Of a DNA stretch of 64,000 bases, positions 47,840 through 56,068 are shown in pieces. The translations under genes and the position numbers were made by a program. Position 1 is the first letter of the stretch. Each line of letters starts with the position of its first letter. This stretch comes from CAZKJL01 sp964553135 (lineage in GTDB: Bacteria > Patescibacteriota > Gracilibacteria > Peribacterales > Peribacteraceae): NCBI GenBank assembly GCA_964553135.1, contig CAZKJL010000001.1, positions 186,001-250,000 on the forward strand, in the 5' to 3' direction. The notes beneath the pieces are model-generated. The model did not search any database. It was not told the origin of the DNA and saw only the letters and a list, made by a program, of their open reading frames with translations.

Positions 47840-50728
47840 CTACTCCGTGAACGTGAAGTTCACCGTGTCCGTGGCCGTATTGAAGTACTTGTCCGTCACC
47901 GTCACCGTGAGCGTGTGTGAGCCTGCGGCATCGATCGTGCGTGGCACGCGCACCGAACCCTCGAAGGGTTCTTCGGTGAACGTGCGTACGGGCTTGCCAT
48001 CCACTTCGATCTTCATCTCGCTGAGTGCGGCCTTGCCGTTTACGGTGATCGTGGGCGTGAACGACGGATAGACCACGCTGTCCCCGTTTCGCGGAGAGAC
48101 GATGCTCACCGTGGGTTTGTCGAAACGTCCCGGTGTGAGCGCGGGGTCGCACTCCTTCGTGGGTGCCACGGGCAGCGGCAGCTGTGAGCCGGAGTGCGTG
48201 GGGCTCCCGTTCCATCGCTCCATTTGCTTGGCGGCCCACTCCTGCACTCCCTGTTCCCAGAGCGGCCAGCGGTTCGGGAGTTCGCTGCTCGGCAGGAAGA
48301 ACGATCCCTGCTCCGTGGCATCGGCGGGACAAGCGGGAGAGGAAAGGAGCCCCGTCACTTTATCGATCGTGAGCGTCTGACAGGCGGGGTCTTCCTCGGA
48401 CGGCACGCGCTCGTCCAGAAATACGTCGGTGCTCCGCAGTTCCACGGGTGTGCAGGCCGAGGCCAGTTTGCCGGACAGCCGCGAGATGAGCGGATGCGAG
48501 AGGCCCGCGGGTTCCGTGAAGGCGGCTTTGGGAGTCGGGATTTGTTTGTGCGCTCCCACCATGAAGTCGTGCCACACCGGAGCGGCGGTCGTGAGGCCGT
48601 CGGCTTTGTCGTACAGCGACTGGCTCGTGGCGTTGCCCACCCACACCGCGGCGATGAGGTTCGGCGTGAAGCCGATGGTCCACGTGCTCTCGGGGCGGCG
48701 CAGCGTGCAGTTGTTCTTGGTGTCGCGCTCGAGACACTTGTTGCTCGTGCCCGTCTTGGCCGCCGCCTCGTACCCCGGAACGGACAGAATCGACTTCCAG
48801 AAATCATTCGGCCTGGCGCCCACGTCGCTCAGGACCGAGCGCACTTGAGCCGTGAGCCGTTCATCCACGATCTGCTGGGGAGCAACGGCCTTGGGCAAGT
48901 ACAGAATGTTCCCGTCTTTGTCCGTGATTTTGAGGATCGATTGAATCGGGCGGAACGTGCCGCCGTCGGCGATCGTGGCGTAACCCTGGGCCATTTCCAC
49001 GAGCGGTACTTCGGCGGCTCCGATGGCGAGCGGCCAACCGTAGTCGAAATCGGGATTCGTTTTCCGCATCTCCGCTTTGGCGTTGAGCGGTGAGACGACA
49101 CCCATGCGTGCGGCGAGCTGCAGCAGCGGTTCTTCGCCTCCTCCCAAGAAGAACGCTTTGATGGCGGGAATGTTCCTGGATCCTCCGAGCGCGAGTCGCA
49201 TGCTGGTGAAGCCCCAGAACGTGCCGTCAAAGTTCTGCGGTTGATCTTCGCCGAACTTCGTCGGCACGTCGTAGATCACCGATCCCGGTCCGTAGCCCGC
49301 TTCGAATGCGCTCAGGTACGTGAATGCTTTGAAGCTCGATCCCGGCTGACGCGGGCTTTGCGCCATGTCGATCTTTCCTTGGAATTCGTCGTCGTTGAAA
49401 TCCATGTTGCCCACGTAGGCGAGTATCTCGCGCGTCACGGGAGAGAGCGCCACGAGCGCCAAGTTGTGCGCGCCGAAGCGTTTGACGATGTCGTCTTTGT
49501 GGCTTGCCACAGCCTTGTCCGCGGCCTGCTGAATGTTCCAGTCCAAGGTCGTGGTGATGCGGATGCCGCCGCGCTCCAAAATCGCTTCGTCGATGCCGAG
49601 CAACTCCTCCACCTTTTTTTGCGTCTCGAGCACGAAGTGCGGAGCGCGAATGTTCTGCCGTTCCCTCGCGAACTTCAGCGTGCGCATTTCTTTGAGTGCT
49701 TTGTCCTGATCCTCGGGGGTGATCTTGCCTTGATCCAACATGTTGCGGATCACCTGATCGGCGCGGCCTCCGAGGTACAGGGGAGTGCCGCCGCTGCCGA
49801 ACGTCTGGCCGAGCAGTCCGATACGAATCTCGGAATCCGGGATGTCGTCGGCCCGCGTGATGCGCCCCGACTGAATGTCATTGAGGGCCTTCGCCGTGAC
49901 GGCGGTACGGACGTGCGTGCCGTACGGGTTGAAGTACGACGGGCGCTGCGGAAGTGCGGCCAAGATCGCGGCCTGGGCCAAGCTCAGGTCTTTAGCGCCG
50001 ATACCGAAGTAGTTTTTGGACGCCTGCTCGATGCCGTAGGCGTTTTGGCCGTACGGAATCCAGTTGAGATACAGCTCCAGGAGCTGGTCTTTGTCATATT
50101 TGCGCTCCAACTCGCAGGCCAAGAGAAGTTCGCGCACTTTGCGGATGGGAGAGCGCTGGCGTCCGACGAAGGCGTTGCCCGCGAACTGCTGCGTGAGCGT
50201 GGATCCTCCCGAGCGCACGAAAATTCCCGGTGCGAGTTGGCTCAAGCCTGCGCGAACGTAGCCGATGAAATCGAAGCACGTGCTGCGTCCGAGGAAGCGC
50301 TCGTCCTCGATGGCGATGGTCGCATTCTTCACGAACGGACTGATCTGGTCGCCGTGGACGTACGTGCGGTCTTGCTCGGAGAACAGGCGATACAGCTCCA
50401 CGCCGTTCCGGTCCAAAATCACCGTGCTCTGCGACGGGAACATCGCCGACGGATCATCGATGTTCGGGAGCGTGACCCACAAGATCGCAAGGAAGATGAC
50501 GCCCGCCCCGAAAAGAATGCCGAATGTTTTGAGTATGAGCATGCGCCACTCCCGCCCCGTTCTCTTTTGCCCGACCCACGCCACGAAACCGCGCGATGCG
50601 GCACGAATCTTTGCGAGGATGGGGCCTACGAACGAGCTGCCGCCGTTGCCGTTGCGGCGCGGGCGAATGAACACGCGCGAAGGACGGTCTCCGCCGATGG
50701 AACGTGTCTGAAAGTCGTTTCCAACCAT
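47840..50728 (-). CDS. Class A penicillin-binding protein (transglycosylase and transpeptidase)
   Basis: About 962 residues: one membrane helix (about 65-85), a GT51 transglycosylase domain (EDERFLG, GGSTLTQQFAGN, RKVRELLLACELERKYDKDQLLELYLN) and a transpeptidase domain with SxxK in QPGSSFKAF, SxN in GGSRNIPA and KTGTSNK. A C-terminal extension (about 770-962) ends in an Ig-like Glyco_hydro/Fn3-type beta domain (PTVSIVSPRNGDSVVYPSF). It polymerises and cross-links peptidoglycan, so the cell makes its own wall. A TTGAGC-17-TACACT promoter lies 9 nt before the ATG. Confidence 0.95.
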   Translation of the reverse strand: MVGNDFQTRSIGGDRPSRVFIRPRRNGNGGSSFVGPILAKIRAASRGFVAWVGQKRTGREWRMLILKTFGILFGAGVIFLAILWVTLPNIDDPSAMFPSQSTVILDRNGVELYRLFSEQDRTYVHGDQISPFVKNATIAIEDERFLGRSTCFDFIGYVRAGLSQLAPGIFVRSGGSTLTQQFAGNAFVGRQRSPIRKVRELLLACELERKYDKDQLLELYLNWIPYGQNAYGIEQASKNYFGIGAKDLSLAQAAILAALPQRPSYFNPYGTHVRTAVTAKALNDIQSGRITRADDIPDSEIRIGLLGQTFGSGGTPLYLGGRADQVIRNMLDQGKITPEDQDKALKEMRTLKFARERQNIRAPHFVLETQKKVEELLGIDEAILERGGIRITTTLDWNIQQAADKAVASHKDDIVKRFGAHNLALVALSPVTREILAYVGNMDFNDDEFQGKIDMAQSPRQPGSSFKAFTYLSAFEAGYGPGSVIYDVPTKFGEDQPQNFDGTFWGFTSMRLALGGSRNIPAIKAFFLGGGEEPLLQLAARMGVVSPLNAKAEMRKTNPDFDYGWPLAIGAAEVPLVEMAQGYATIADGGTFRPIQSILKITDKDGNILYLPKAVAPQQIVDERLTAQVRSVLSDVGARPNDFWKSILSVPGYEAAAKTGTSNKCLERDTKNNCTLRRPESTWTIGFTPNLIAAVWVGNATSQSLYDKADGLTTAAPVWHDFMVGAHKQIPTPKAAFTEPAGLSHPLISRLSGKLASACTPVELRSTDVFLDERVPSEEDPACQTLTIDKVTGLLSSPACPADATEQGSFFLPSSELPNRWPLWEQGVQEWAAKQMERWNGSPTHSGSQLPLPVAPTKECDPALTPGRFDKPTVSIVSPRNGDSVVYPSFTPTITVNGKAALSEMKIEVDGKPVRTFTEEPFEGSVRVPRTIDAAGSHTLTVTVTDKYFNTATDTVNFTFTE

Positions 50729-50737
50729 GGGCTCCCT

Positions 50738-50766
50738 AGTGTAGACGGCCTTGCCGATCCGCTCAA
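50738..50766 (-). promoter_or_regulatory. Promoter of the PBP gene
   Basis: On the minus strand TTGAGC (50761-50766), a 17-bp spacer and TACACT (50738-50743), 9 nt before the ATG. Confidence 0.7.
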
Positions 50767-50806
50767 TCCACCCCCTGAAAACGGTATTCTGCCGCGGCGC
50801 GCGATG

Positions 50807-50815
50807 TGGTATAAT
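50807..50815 (+). promoter_or_regulatory. Extended -10 promoter, leaderless, of the VirB2-like gene
   Basis: TGGTATAAT combines the TGn extension with a perfect TATAAT (50810-50815); the ATG follows after exactly 6 nt. The -35 position (about 50787) is poor, as expected for an extended -10 promoter. Confidence 0.85.
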
Positions 50816-50821
50816 GGTGTG

Positions 50822-51148
50822 ATGTCTCCGAACCTGAAAATTGCCATCGGCACCGCACTCGCACTTCTCGCCGAACGTGCGTCGGCGCAGGTCGTGGTGA
50901 TCAGTACGGGCGTGAGCAGCACCATTCCGCAAATCATCCAGGGAATCGTGAACATTCTTCTGGCGTGGAGCAGCTTCGTGGCGACGGCGCTCTTCCTTTT
51001 GGGTGCCATTCTGATGGTCGGTTCCGGCGGCAACGATGCCACGCTCTCGGCAGGCAAGAAAATCATGAAAGCATCGCTCATCGGGCTTGCGATCGTCCTT
51101 TCCTCGTGGCTGATTCTTTCGACGGCGGTCTTCTTCATCGCCGGTTGA
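50822..51148 (+). CDS. Small two-helix membrane protein, VirB2/TrbC pilin-like
   Basis: This 108-residue protein has a cleavable-looking signal (IAIGTALALLAERASAQ) followed by two hydrophobic helices (IIQGIVNILLAWSSFVATALFLLGAILMV and IMKASLIGLAIVLSSWLILSTAVFFIAG) joined by a short loop GSGGNDATLSAGKK. This layout matches VirB2/TrbC-type conjugative pilins and similar CPR proteins often annotated as such. No other type IV secretion gene is in the window, so its role may be different. It has a very strong leaderless promoter. Confidence 0.7.
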   Translation: MSPNLKIAIGTALALLAERASAQVVVISTGVSSTIPQIIQGIVNILLAWSSFVATALFLLGAILMVGSGGNDATLSAGKKIMKASLIGLAIVLSSWLILSTAVFFIAG

Positions 51149-51173
51149 CGGCGGTGGTATACTGAGACTTCCC

Positions 51174-51764
51174 ATGCCGACCCCCCAGGACGACATCATC
51201 GAGCATCTTCTCCGCCAAGCCGAACAGCTGAAGCTTTCCGCGGATCACGAAGAGGCTCTCATCATTTTGGAGCAGGTCCTCATTCGCGATCCCGACAACG
51301 TCGTGGCGCTGGAAGAGGTGGCCGACAACGAGCTCAGCATGGAGCAGTACGATCGTGCCGAACGCGCCGCGCTCCGTGCGCTCGCCTTGGATCACGAAAG
51401 CTTCAACGCGCACTACGTTCTCGGTTTCGTGGCATCGCATCGCGAGCGTTGGGCCGATTCCATCCGCGAACTGAAGGCCGCCAATTTCTTGGAGCCCAAC
51501 AATCCCGAAATTTTGCGCTGCCTCGGTTGGTCGCTCTTCAGCGGCGGGGAGCCGCTCGCCGGCATGGTCACGTTGGAACGCGCGCTCAATCTGGAGGACA
51601 GCAATCCTCTCATTCTGTGCGACCTCGGCGTGGTGTATCTCAAGATGAAGGATTTTCCCAAGGCCAAGGCGCTCCTGGAACGGGCACTCCAGATCGATCC
51701 CGAAAATCTGCGTGCACAGGAGTGTTTGACGATGGCCAATCGCATCGAGGAGCGCGGACTGTGA
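51174..51764 (+). CDS. Soluble TPR-repeat protein
   Basis: This 196-residue protein has five TPR-like units along its length (AEQLKLSADHEEALIILEQVL, DRAERAALRALALDHESF, ADSIRELKAANFLEPNN, AGMVTLERALNLEDSNP, PKAKALLERALQIDPENL) and no membrane segment. It likely works as a protein-binding scaffold. A TGGTATACT box lies 10 nt before the ATG, giving a leader of only a few nt. Its stop is 85 nt before ftsX. Confidence 0.85.
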   Translation: MPTPQDDIIEHLLRQAEQLKLSADHEEALIILEQVLIRDPDNVVALEEVADNELSMEQYDRAERAALRALALDHESFNAHYVLGFVASHRERWADSIRELKAANFLEPNNPEILRCLGWSLFSGGEPLAGMVTLERALNLEDSNPLILCDLGVVYLKMKDFPKAKALLERALQIDPENLRAQECLTMANRIEERGL

Positions 51765-51849
51765 TCATCCGCACATTCATGGCGACAACCCCGTCGTTTT
51801 TGCAGTCGATTCATGGTTCTCCCCTCGTCGTTTTGCTACACTGACATCC

Positions 51850-52824
51850 ATGCTGCAGCGAGCGCAGATGGCCGTCTCTTTCCCACGGGCGATGAAGCGA
51901 GGTGTGCTCACCTTGTTTCGCGAAGAAGGATGGGGGACCGCTCTCGGTTCCCTGCTCGGCGTCGTCGTGCTCGTGCAAATCGTGCTCTTGCTCATCGTGG
52001 GAGTGGAGGGCGGACTCACGCTCCTCCGTCGCCAAACCGATCTCCGTCTCCAAATCCGCGACGGTGCCACGGACGCCCAGGTGCAGGATTTGGTGCAGAA
52101 CATCCGTCAGCTGCCCATCATCGATGACGTGGTGTACATCACCCGTGAGCAGGCACTGGAGCGCCAGAAGAAGCGCGATCCGGCACTCGTGGATTTCCTC
52201 ACGAAGTTCGGCATCGACAATCCGTTTCCCGATACGCTCGGCGTTCGCCTCAAGCGCCTCGGCGATTACAACGACTTCGCCACGTTCCTGAAGCAACCCG
52301 TCTTCTCACCCGTGGTGGACCCCGCGTTCCTCAGTGAGACCACCGATCAGCAACAACAAGTGGAGCGTATGGCAGATGTCGTTTCGGCGGTGCGCACCAC
52401 GCTCTTCTTCGTGGCTGCCATCGTCGCCGCCGCGCTGCTTTTCGTCATCATCGAACTGGTACGCCGCCGCGCACTCATGAAGCGCGAGGAGCTGTTCGTG
52501 GAACAACTCGTCGGCGCGTCCACATTGACCACGTTGCTGCCTTTTGGCATCGGCATGACGGTCTTGCTCGGACTCGCGACGTTCCTTTCGCTCGCGCTCG
52601 TTGCGGGGACCGTCGCTCTTCTGCCCACGCTCGTTCCTGCACTGGCCGCAGGCGGCATCTTCGGCCCGTGGATGAGCTTGTCGATGGCGATCCTCCTCGC
52701 ATGGGCTCCGTGGATCATCGTTTCGGAATTGCTCGCGGCCGTCGTGCTGTCCGCTCTCGGCACGCTGCTTGCGTTCCGCCCCAAGTCCACGCTCTCGCTT
52801 CTGTCTTCTTCCGACGTCATCTGA
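51850..52824 (+). CDS. ftsX: FtsX, cell-division ABC-type permease
   Basis: This 324-residue protein has one N-terminal membrane helix (about 38-58), an extracytoplasmic domain (about 60-175, including VVYITREQALERQKKRDP) and three C-terminal helices with the FtsX-type linker IELVRRRALMKREELFVEQLVGAS. With FtsE it activates peptidoglycan hydrolases at the septum. ftsE, normally just upstream, is absent here. A TGCTACACT box 7 nt before the ATG makes the mRNA leaderless. Confidence 0.9.
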   Translation: MLQRAQMAVSFPRAMKRGVLTLFREEGWGTALGSLLGVVVLVQIVLLLIVGVEGGLTLLRRQTDLRLQIRDGATDAQVQDLVQNIRQLPIIDDVVYITREQALERQKKRDPALVDFLTKFGIDNPFPDTLGVRLKRLGDYNDFATFLKQPVFSPVVDPAFLSETTDQQQQVERMADVVSAVRTTLFFVAAIVAAALLFVIIELVRRRALMKREELFVEQLVGASTLTTLLPFGIGMTVLLGLATFLSLALVAGTVALLPTLVPALAAGGIFGPWMSLSMAILLAWAPWIIVSELLAAVVLSALGTLLAFRPKSTLSLLSSSDVI

Positions 52825-52827
52825 CCC

Positions 52828-53496
52828 GTGCCGCGATCTTTTTCCGATGAGGCCGTCGTTCTCCGCGCGCACAACGTGGGAGAGACCGATCGTTTTTGCA
52901 TTCTCCTCACGCGCAAGCACGGCCGCATGGCGGTGCGCATCACGGGCGCCAGGCGCCTCCTGAGCCATCGCGGCAGGGGACTTCTGCCGCTCCACAAAGT
53001 GTCCGTCACGTGGGAGCAGCACTCGTTCGGGAACTCCGTCGTCGCATCGCAGTGCTTGGACCCGCACCACGGCGCGTGGAACGATCCGCACGCATTCTCG
53101 TGCGCCGAGCAAGGCGTAGAACTTCTCCTCAAGCTCACCGAAGACGGCATGCCGACCGACGACGTGTACGCGCTGACCGTCGATTTTCTCGCCGCGTGTT
53201 CCGGGTCTCATTCGCGCGTCATCCTGCATCTCTTCACGCTCAAGCTCCTGAAGATTCTCGGCTACTTGCCCGAATCGTCATCGGCACCGGACATGCGTCC
53301 GTCAAAACTCATGCTGATGTTCCTTCCCACGCTCGACGACGTGTCGTTCGCTCACCCGCCGGTCTTTACCCCAGCACTGGAGGAGGAACTGCTGCTGCTC
53401 GTACGGTCGCTCGTCGGCAGCCAGCTCGGGCTTTCGCTCGCCGCGCCGTCGGTGAGCCTTTCCATCTCTTCGGGCGTGACGCCCACCTGCCAGTAG
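52828..53496 (+). CDS. recO: RecO, recombination mediator
   Basis: About 222 residues from a GTG start 3 nt after ftsX. The N-terminal OB fold is clear (EAVVLRAHNVGETDRFCILLTRKHGRMAVRITGARR). The helical C-terminal part has LKLTEDGMPTDDVYALTVDFLAA and LHLFTLKLLKILGYLPE; the zinc cysteines of some RecO proteins are missing. It loads RecA with RecR. The last 145 nt are antisense to the coding 3' end of the VanW gene. Confidence 0.85.
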   Translation: MPRSFSDEAVVLRAHNVGETDRFCILLTRKHGRMAVRITGARRLLSHRGRGLLPLHKVSVTWEQHSFGNSVVASQCLDPHHGAWNDPHAFSCAEQGVELLLKLTEDGMPTDDVYALTVDFLAACSGSHSRVILHLFTLKLLKILGYLPESSSAPDMRPSKLMLMFLPTLDDVSFAHPPVFTPALEEELLLLVRSLVGSQLGLSLAAPSVSLSISSGVTPTCQ

Positions 53497-54707
53497 AGCG
53501 GGCGCGTTTCGTACGCAGAGAAAAATCGTTCGAGCACCGAGCCGGTGCCCGGCCTTTGCACCGTGCGGTACCACACGACTTTCATGCCGTCGTGGCGCTC
53601 GCTGGCTTTGCGCTTTTGCCCCGGCGGGATTTCGGTGGTGTACGAAATCTTTTCTTCTTTGGGTGCCGCAACACGGTCGGTGATGTACGGCCCCATCACT
53701 TCCGTCGTGCGCTCGTCACGCGTGCCGTAGTAAATGAAGAACGCGCGGTCCTGGTCGTCGACGAGTGATTGGATGAGGAGCGCCCCCGGCGTGTCGTTCA
53801 GGAACCGCATGTTCACGTTGGGCGGATAAATCGTGGCATCCGTGCCTTGCGGGCTGTAGTAGCTCACGGCGTAGCTGTGGTTTTTGCGTTGCACGATCGG
53901 CATGCCGTATTCCCACGGGCCGCGGTAGGCCGTGGAGCTCACTTGGCACAGGCCGCCGCCGTAGTCGGGCAGCGTTTCATCACCCTGAATCACGAGTTCT
54001 TTGCGGTAACCCGTTTTGTCGTTCACGGGACCCAGCACGTCGTTGAACGAGAAGATCGAATCTTGCGGGATCAAGTGTCCGTTGAATTTCTGGACGCCCA
54101 CACCGATGTTGTGACGGCGGTTTACCGGAGATTTCGTGAACACCGATTCGCCGACGGTCACCACTTCTTTGATTCCTTGTGCGCGGAGCTCGGCATCCTG
54201 CACGTCGATGGCGGGTTGTGTCACGGTCACGGGCAGCACGATCGTCGAGATGTCTTGCGCGAGCGCTTTCATCGTCAAATTCGCGGCCAGCGTCACGTCC
54301 GTCTTTTGTCCGGTGAGACCGATGCCGTCGAAGACGACGGACCCCGTCACGCTTTTTCTGATGACGACGTTTCCCGGTTCGCGGTCGATCTTCGAGGCCA
54401 CTTCATCGGCGAGCGTCCGCTCGATGGCGGCCTCGTTCCATGCGACGGCTTCCTGAAAAGTCCAACCCGGTTCTTTGATTTCACCCGCGCCGCACGTCTT
54501 GAGCCTGCTCGGGGGAACCGCGGCCACGCCGCCGTACAACCATGTGCGGGTGACGTGCTTCCACTCGGGGTGCTGCGTCACGGAGACCGTGATGAGGTGA
54601 TGTCGGTAGGTGTATGTGATCGCTGCGGGCGCCGCGGATGCCGCAGGGGCCGCAAAGAACGTGCCGAGGCCCAGCGTGAGCGAGGCAAGGAAAAGACGTG
54701 TCTTCAC
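53352..54707 (-). CDS. VanW-family secreted protein
   Basis: About 451 residues. Starting at the GTG at 54707 gives a clean signal peptide (KTRLFLASLTLGLGTFFAAPAASA). The C-terminal half is a VanW domain: FNGHLIPQDSIFSFNDVLGPV, GGGLCQVSSTAYR, SYYSPQGTDATIYPPNVNMRF and LLIQSLVDDQD. The N-terminal half (about 50-200) has peptidoglycan-binding-type repeats. It is probably a wall-associated protein. The tail is a poly-Ser run whose codons are antisense to recO. A TATACT lies 6 nt before the GTG. Confidence 0.88.
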   Translation of the reverse strand: MKTRLFLASLTLGLGTFFAAPAASAAPAAITYTYRHHLITVSVTQHPEWKHVTRTWLYGGVAAVPPSRLKTCGAGEIKEPGWTFQEAVAWNEAAIERTLADEVASKIDREPGNVVIRKSVTGSVVFDGIGLTGQKTDVTLAANLTMKALAQDISTIVLPVTVTQPAIDVQDAELRAQGIKEVVTVGESVFTKSPVNRRHNIGVGVQKFNGHLIPQDSIFSFNDVLGPVNDKTGYRKELVIQGDETLPDYGGGLCQVSSTAYRGPWEYGMPIVQRKNHSYAVSYYSPQGTDATIYPPNVNMRFLNDTPGALLIQSLVDDQDRAFFIYYGTRDERTTEVMGPYITDRVAAPKEEKISYTTEIPPGQKRKASERHDGMKVVWYRTVQRPGTGSVLERFFSAYETRPLYWQVGVTPEEMERLTDGAASESPSWLPTSDRTSSSSSSSSAGVKTGG

Positions 54708-54713
54708 GAGGAC

Positions 54714-54719
54714 AGTATA
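54714..54719 (-). promoter_or_regulatory. -10 box of vanW, leaderless GTG start
   Basis: On the minus strand TATACT is followed by exactly 6 nt and GTG. This position decides the start: a longer frame from an ATG at 54725 would begin upstream of the -10 box and lack a proper signal peptide. Confidence 0.75.
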
Positions 54720-54727
54720 CCGCACAT

Positions 54728-55282
54728 CTACGACTTCAGTTCATCGAGTGCTCTGTTCACCAGCAGATCGGCGCGCTTGTTCTGGTCGCGCGGGATGTGG
54801 ACGAACGTCAGTTGCGGGAATTTTGTCTTGAGTTCGTTGATCTCCTCGATGATGGGCTGGAAGCTCGCCATCTTCACGCGATATTCGCCGTTGAGTTGCT
54901 TCACCACGAGTTCCGAGTCCAAGTGACAGATGAGATGGTTGGGGCAGTACTCGGCCGCGATCTTCAGGCCCATGACGAGTGCTTGATACTCGGCGATGTT
55001 GTTCGTGACGATGCCGATGGCTTCGCCGTACTCGCGAATGACTTCGTTTTTGAGTGGGTCGAAGAGCACCACGCCGATGGCGGCTTGGCCCGGGTTTCCG
55101 CGCGATCCGCCGTCGGTGTACAGGTGGAGCGTTCCACCGATGGCCAGCGGCTGCTGCTCGTCGGCCGTACTGTGTGAGTCGAGTGCCTTGCGCACCACAT
55201 CCGCCACGAACTGATCGCGCTCACGGGCACGCGGGAAAATAGTCTGGAGCGTGCGTTCGAGAGAAGCGGGGAGACGGACCAT
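54728..55282 (-). CDS. Ribonuclease HI-like protein with an N-terminal extension
   Basis: This 184-residue protein has RNase H from residue 50 on: LYTDGGSRGNPGQAAIG (first Asp), NIAEYQALVMGL (Glu), CHLDSELVVKQLNGEY (Asp) and HIPRDQNKRADLLVN (last Asp), so all four catalytic acids are present. The first 45 residues form a separate small helical piece (LERTLQTIFPRARERDQFVADVVRKAL) resembling CopG-like or short regulatory helices. It removes RNA from RNA-DNA hybrids. It lies upstream of vanW on the same strand. Confidence 0.9.
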   Translation of the reverse strand: MVRLPASLERTLQTIFPRARERDQFVADVVRKALDSHSTADEQQPLAIGGTLHLYTDGGSRGNPGQAAIGVVLFDPLKNEVIREYGEAIGIVTNNIAEYQALVMGLKIAAEYCPNHLICHLDSELVVKQLNGEYRVKMASFQPIIEEINELKTKFPQLTFVHIPRDQNKRADLLVNRALDELKS

Positions 55283-55285
55283 CGG

Positions 55286-55394
55286 AGAAGTGCGGAAGTG
55301 AAAAGAAGTTCGAAAGTGCGGAAGTTACAAAGGGAACCTTGATCATGAGTATACTTTCACTTTTCGACTTACGCACTTCTGTGCACTGACGCAC
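55286..55394. repeat. Long imperfect hairpin built of AGAAGTGCG words
   Basis: The left arm carries repeated GAAGTGCGGAAGTG words, and the right arm (55340-55394) is its imperfect complement with ACGCACTTCTGTGCACTGACGC. The loop holds TTGATCATGAG. It fills the gap between the RNase H start and the DUF1858-HesB stop. Confidence 0.75.
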
Positions 55395-55396
55395 TT

Positions 55397-56032
55397 CTAT
55401 TTCTTACATCCGCAATCACTGCCCTCCGCACATCCGCATGCCGCGGGAGCATCGGGAAGATCGAGCTTGAAACGACCGTCGCGGAAATCCACGGTGGATC
55501 CGCCGATGCGCATGAGCGCGTCGGACGTGGCGATGAGCATGACGTTTTTGACCGCGGGATGTGAGAATTTTTTATCGCTCGGCTCCACGGTCTCGGAAAA
55601 TTCCATGCAGAAGCCGCCGTGGTCGTCGCTCGCCACGCGCAAGATCATCTCCTTCTTCCCTTCTTGCACCGCGATGTTCCACAGGGCCTTCCCCGCACTC
55701 TCGGTGAGTTCGATGGTCTCGGGGCGACCGGGGACGTTTTTGAGGAGGTCCGTGAGGTCACTTACGATGTTGTCGATGTCGTCGTCGCCCAGGCCGTGCG
55801 TACGTGCGCCTGCATCCAGCGTGTCCATCGCGTTGAACGCGCACTGATGACAGTTCAGTCCGTAGGCCGAGAGAACCGCCGCTGCTCCGGGGTGCATGCT
55901 GATCACTTCCATCACGTTCATGGACGCATGGATGGCGGGCACGTTCTTTGCGGGAACTGCTTTCTTCGGGGCCTTCTTCGCCGCGGGTGCCTTCGACTTG
56001 GCAGCGGTCTTCGATTGTCGTGTCACGGGCAT
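55397..56032 (-). CDS. DUF1858 domain fused to a HesB/IscA-like A-type Fe-S carrier
   Basis: This 211-residue protein has three parts. Residues 1-35 are a basic Ala/Lys/Pro tail. Residues 38-100 match DUF1858 (VISMHPGAAAVLSAYGLNCHQCAFNAMDTL), seen in ScdA-like and redox proteins, with a CxxC. Residues 110-211 resemble an A-type carrier (ESAGKALWNIAVQEGKKEMILRVASDD, FKLDLPDAPAACGC) ending in an extra CAEGSDCGCKK. A-type proteins deliver Fe-S clusters. The fusion may couple redox sensing to cluster delivery, matching the Suf genes in this window. Confidence 0.8.
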   Translation of the reverse strand: MPVTRQSKTAAKSKAPAAKKAPKKAVPAKNVPAIHASMNVMEVISMHPGAAAVLSAYGLNCHQCAFNAMDTLDAGARTHGLGDDDIDNIVSDLTDLLKNVPGRPETIELTESAGKALWNIAVQEGKKEMILRVASDDHGGFCMEFSETVEPSDKKFSHPAVKNVMLIATSDALMRIGGSTVDFRDGRFKLDLPDAPAACGCAEGSDCGCKK

Positions 56033-56068
56033 GGGACCAGTATATGCTTTTCGCCTGTCACAGGAATC

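Noticed and set aside
49241..51148. Long plus-strand frame opposite the PBP gene
   Set aside because: The PBP domains on the minus strand are unmistakable. Only the last 108 codons (from 50822) look like a real protein.
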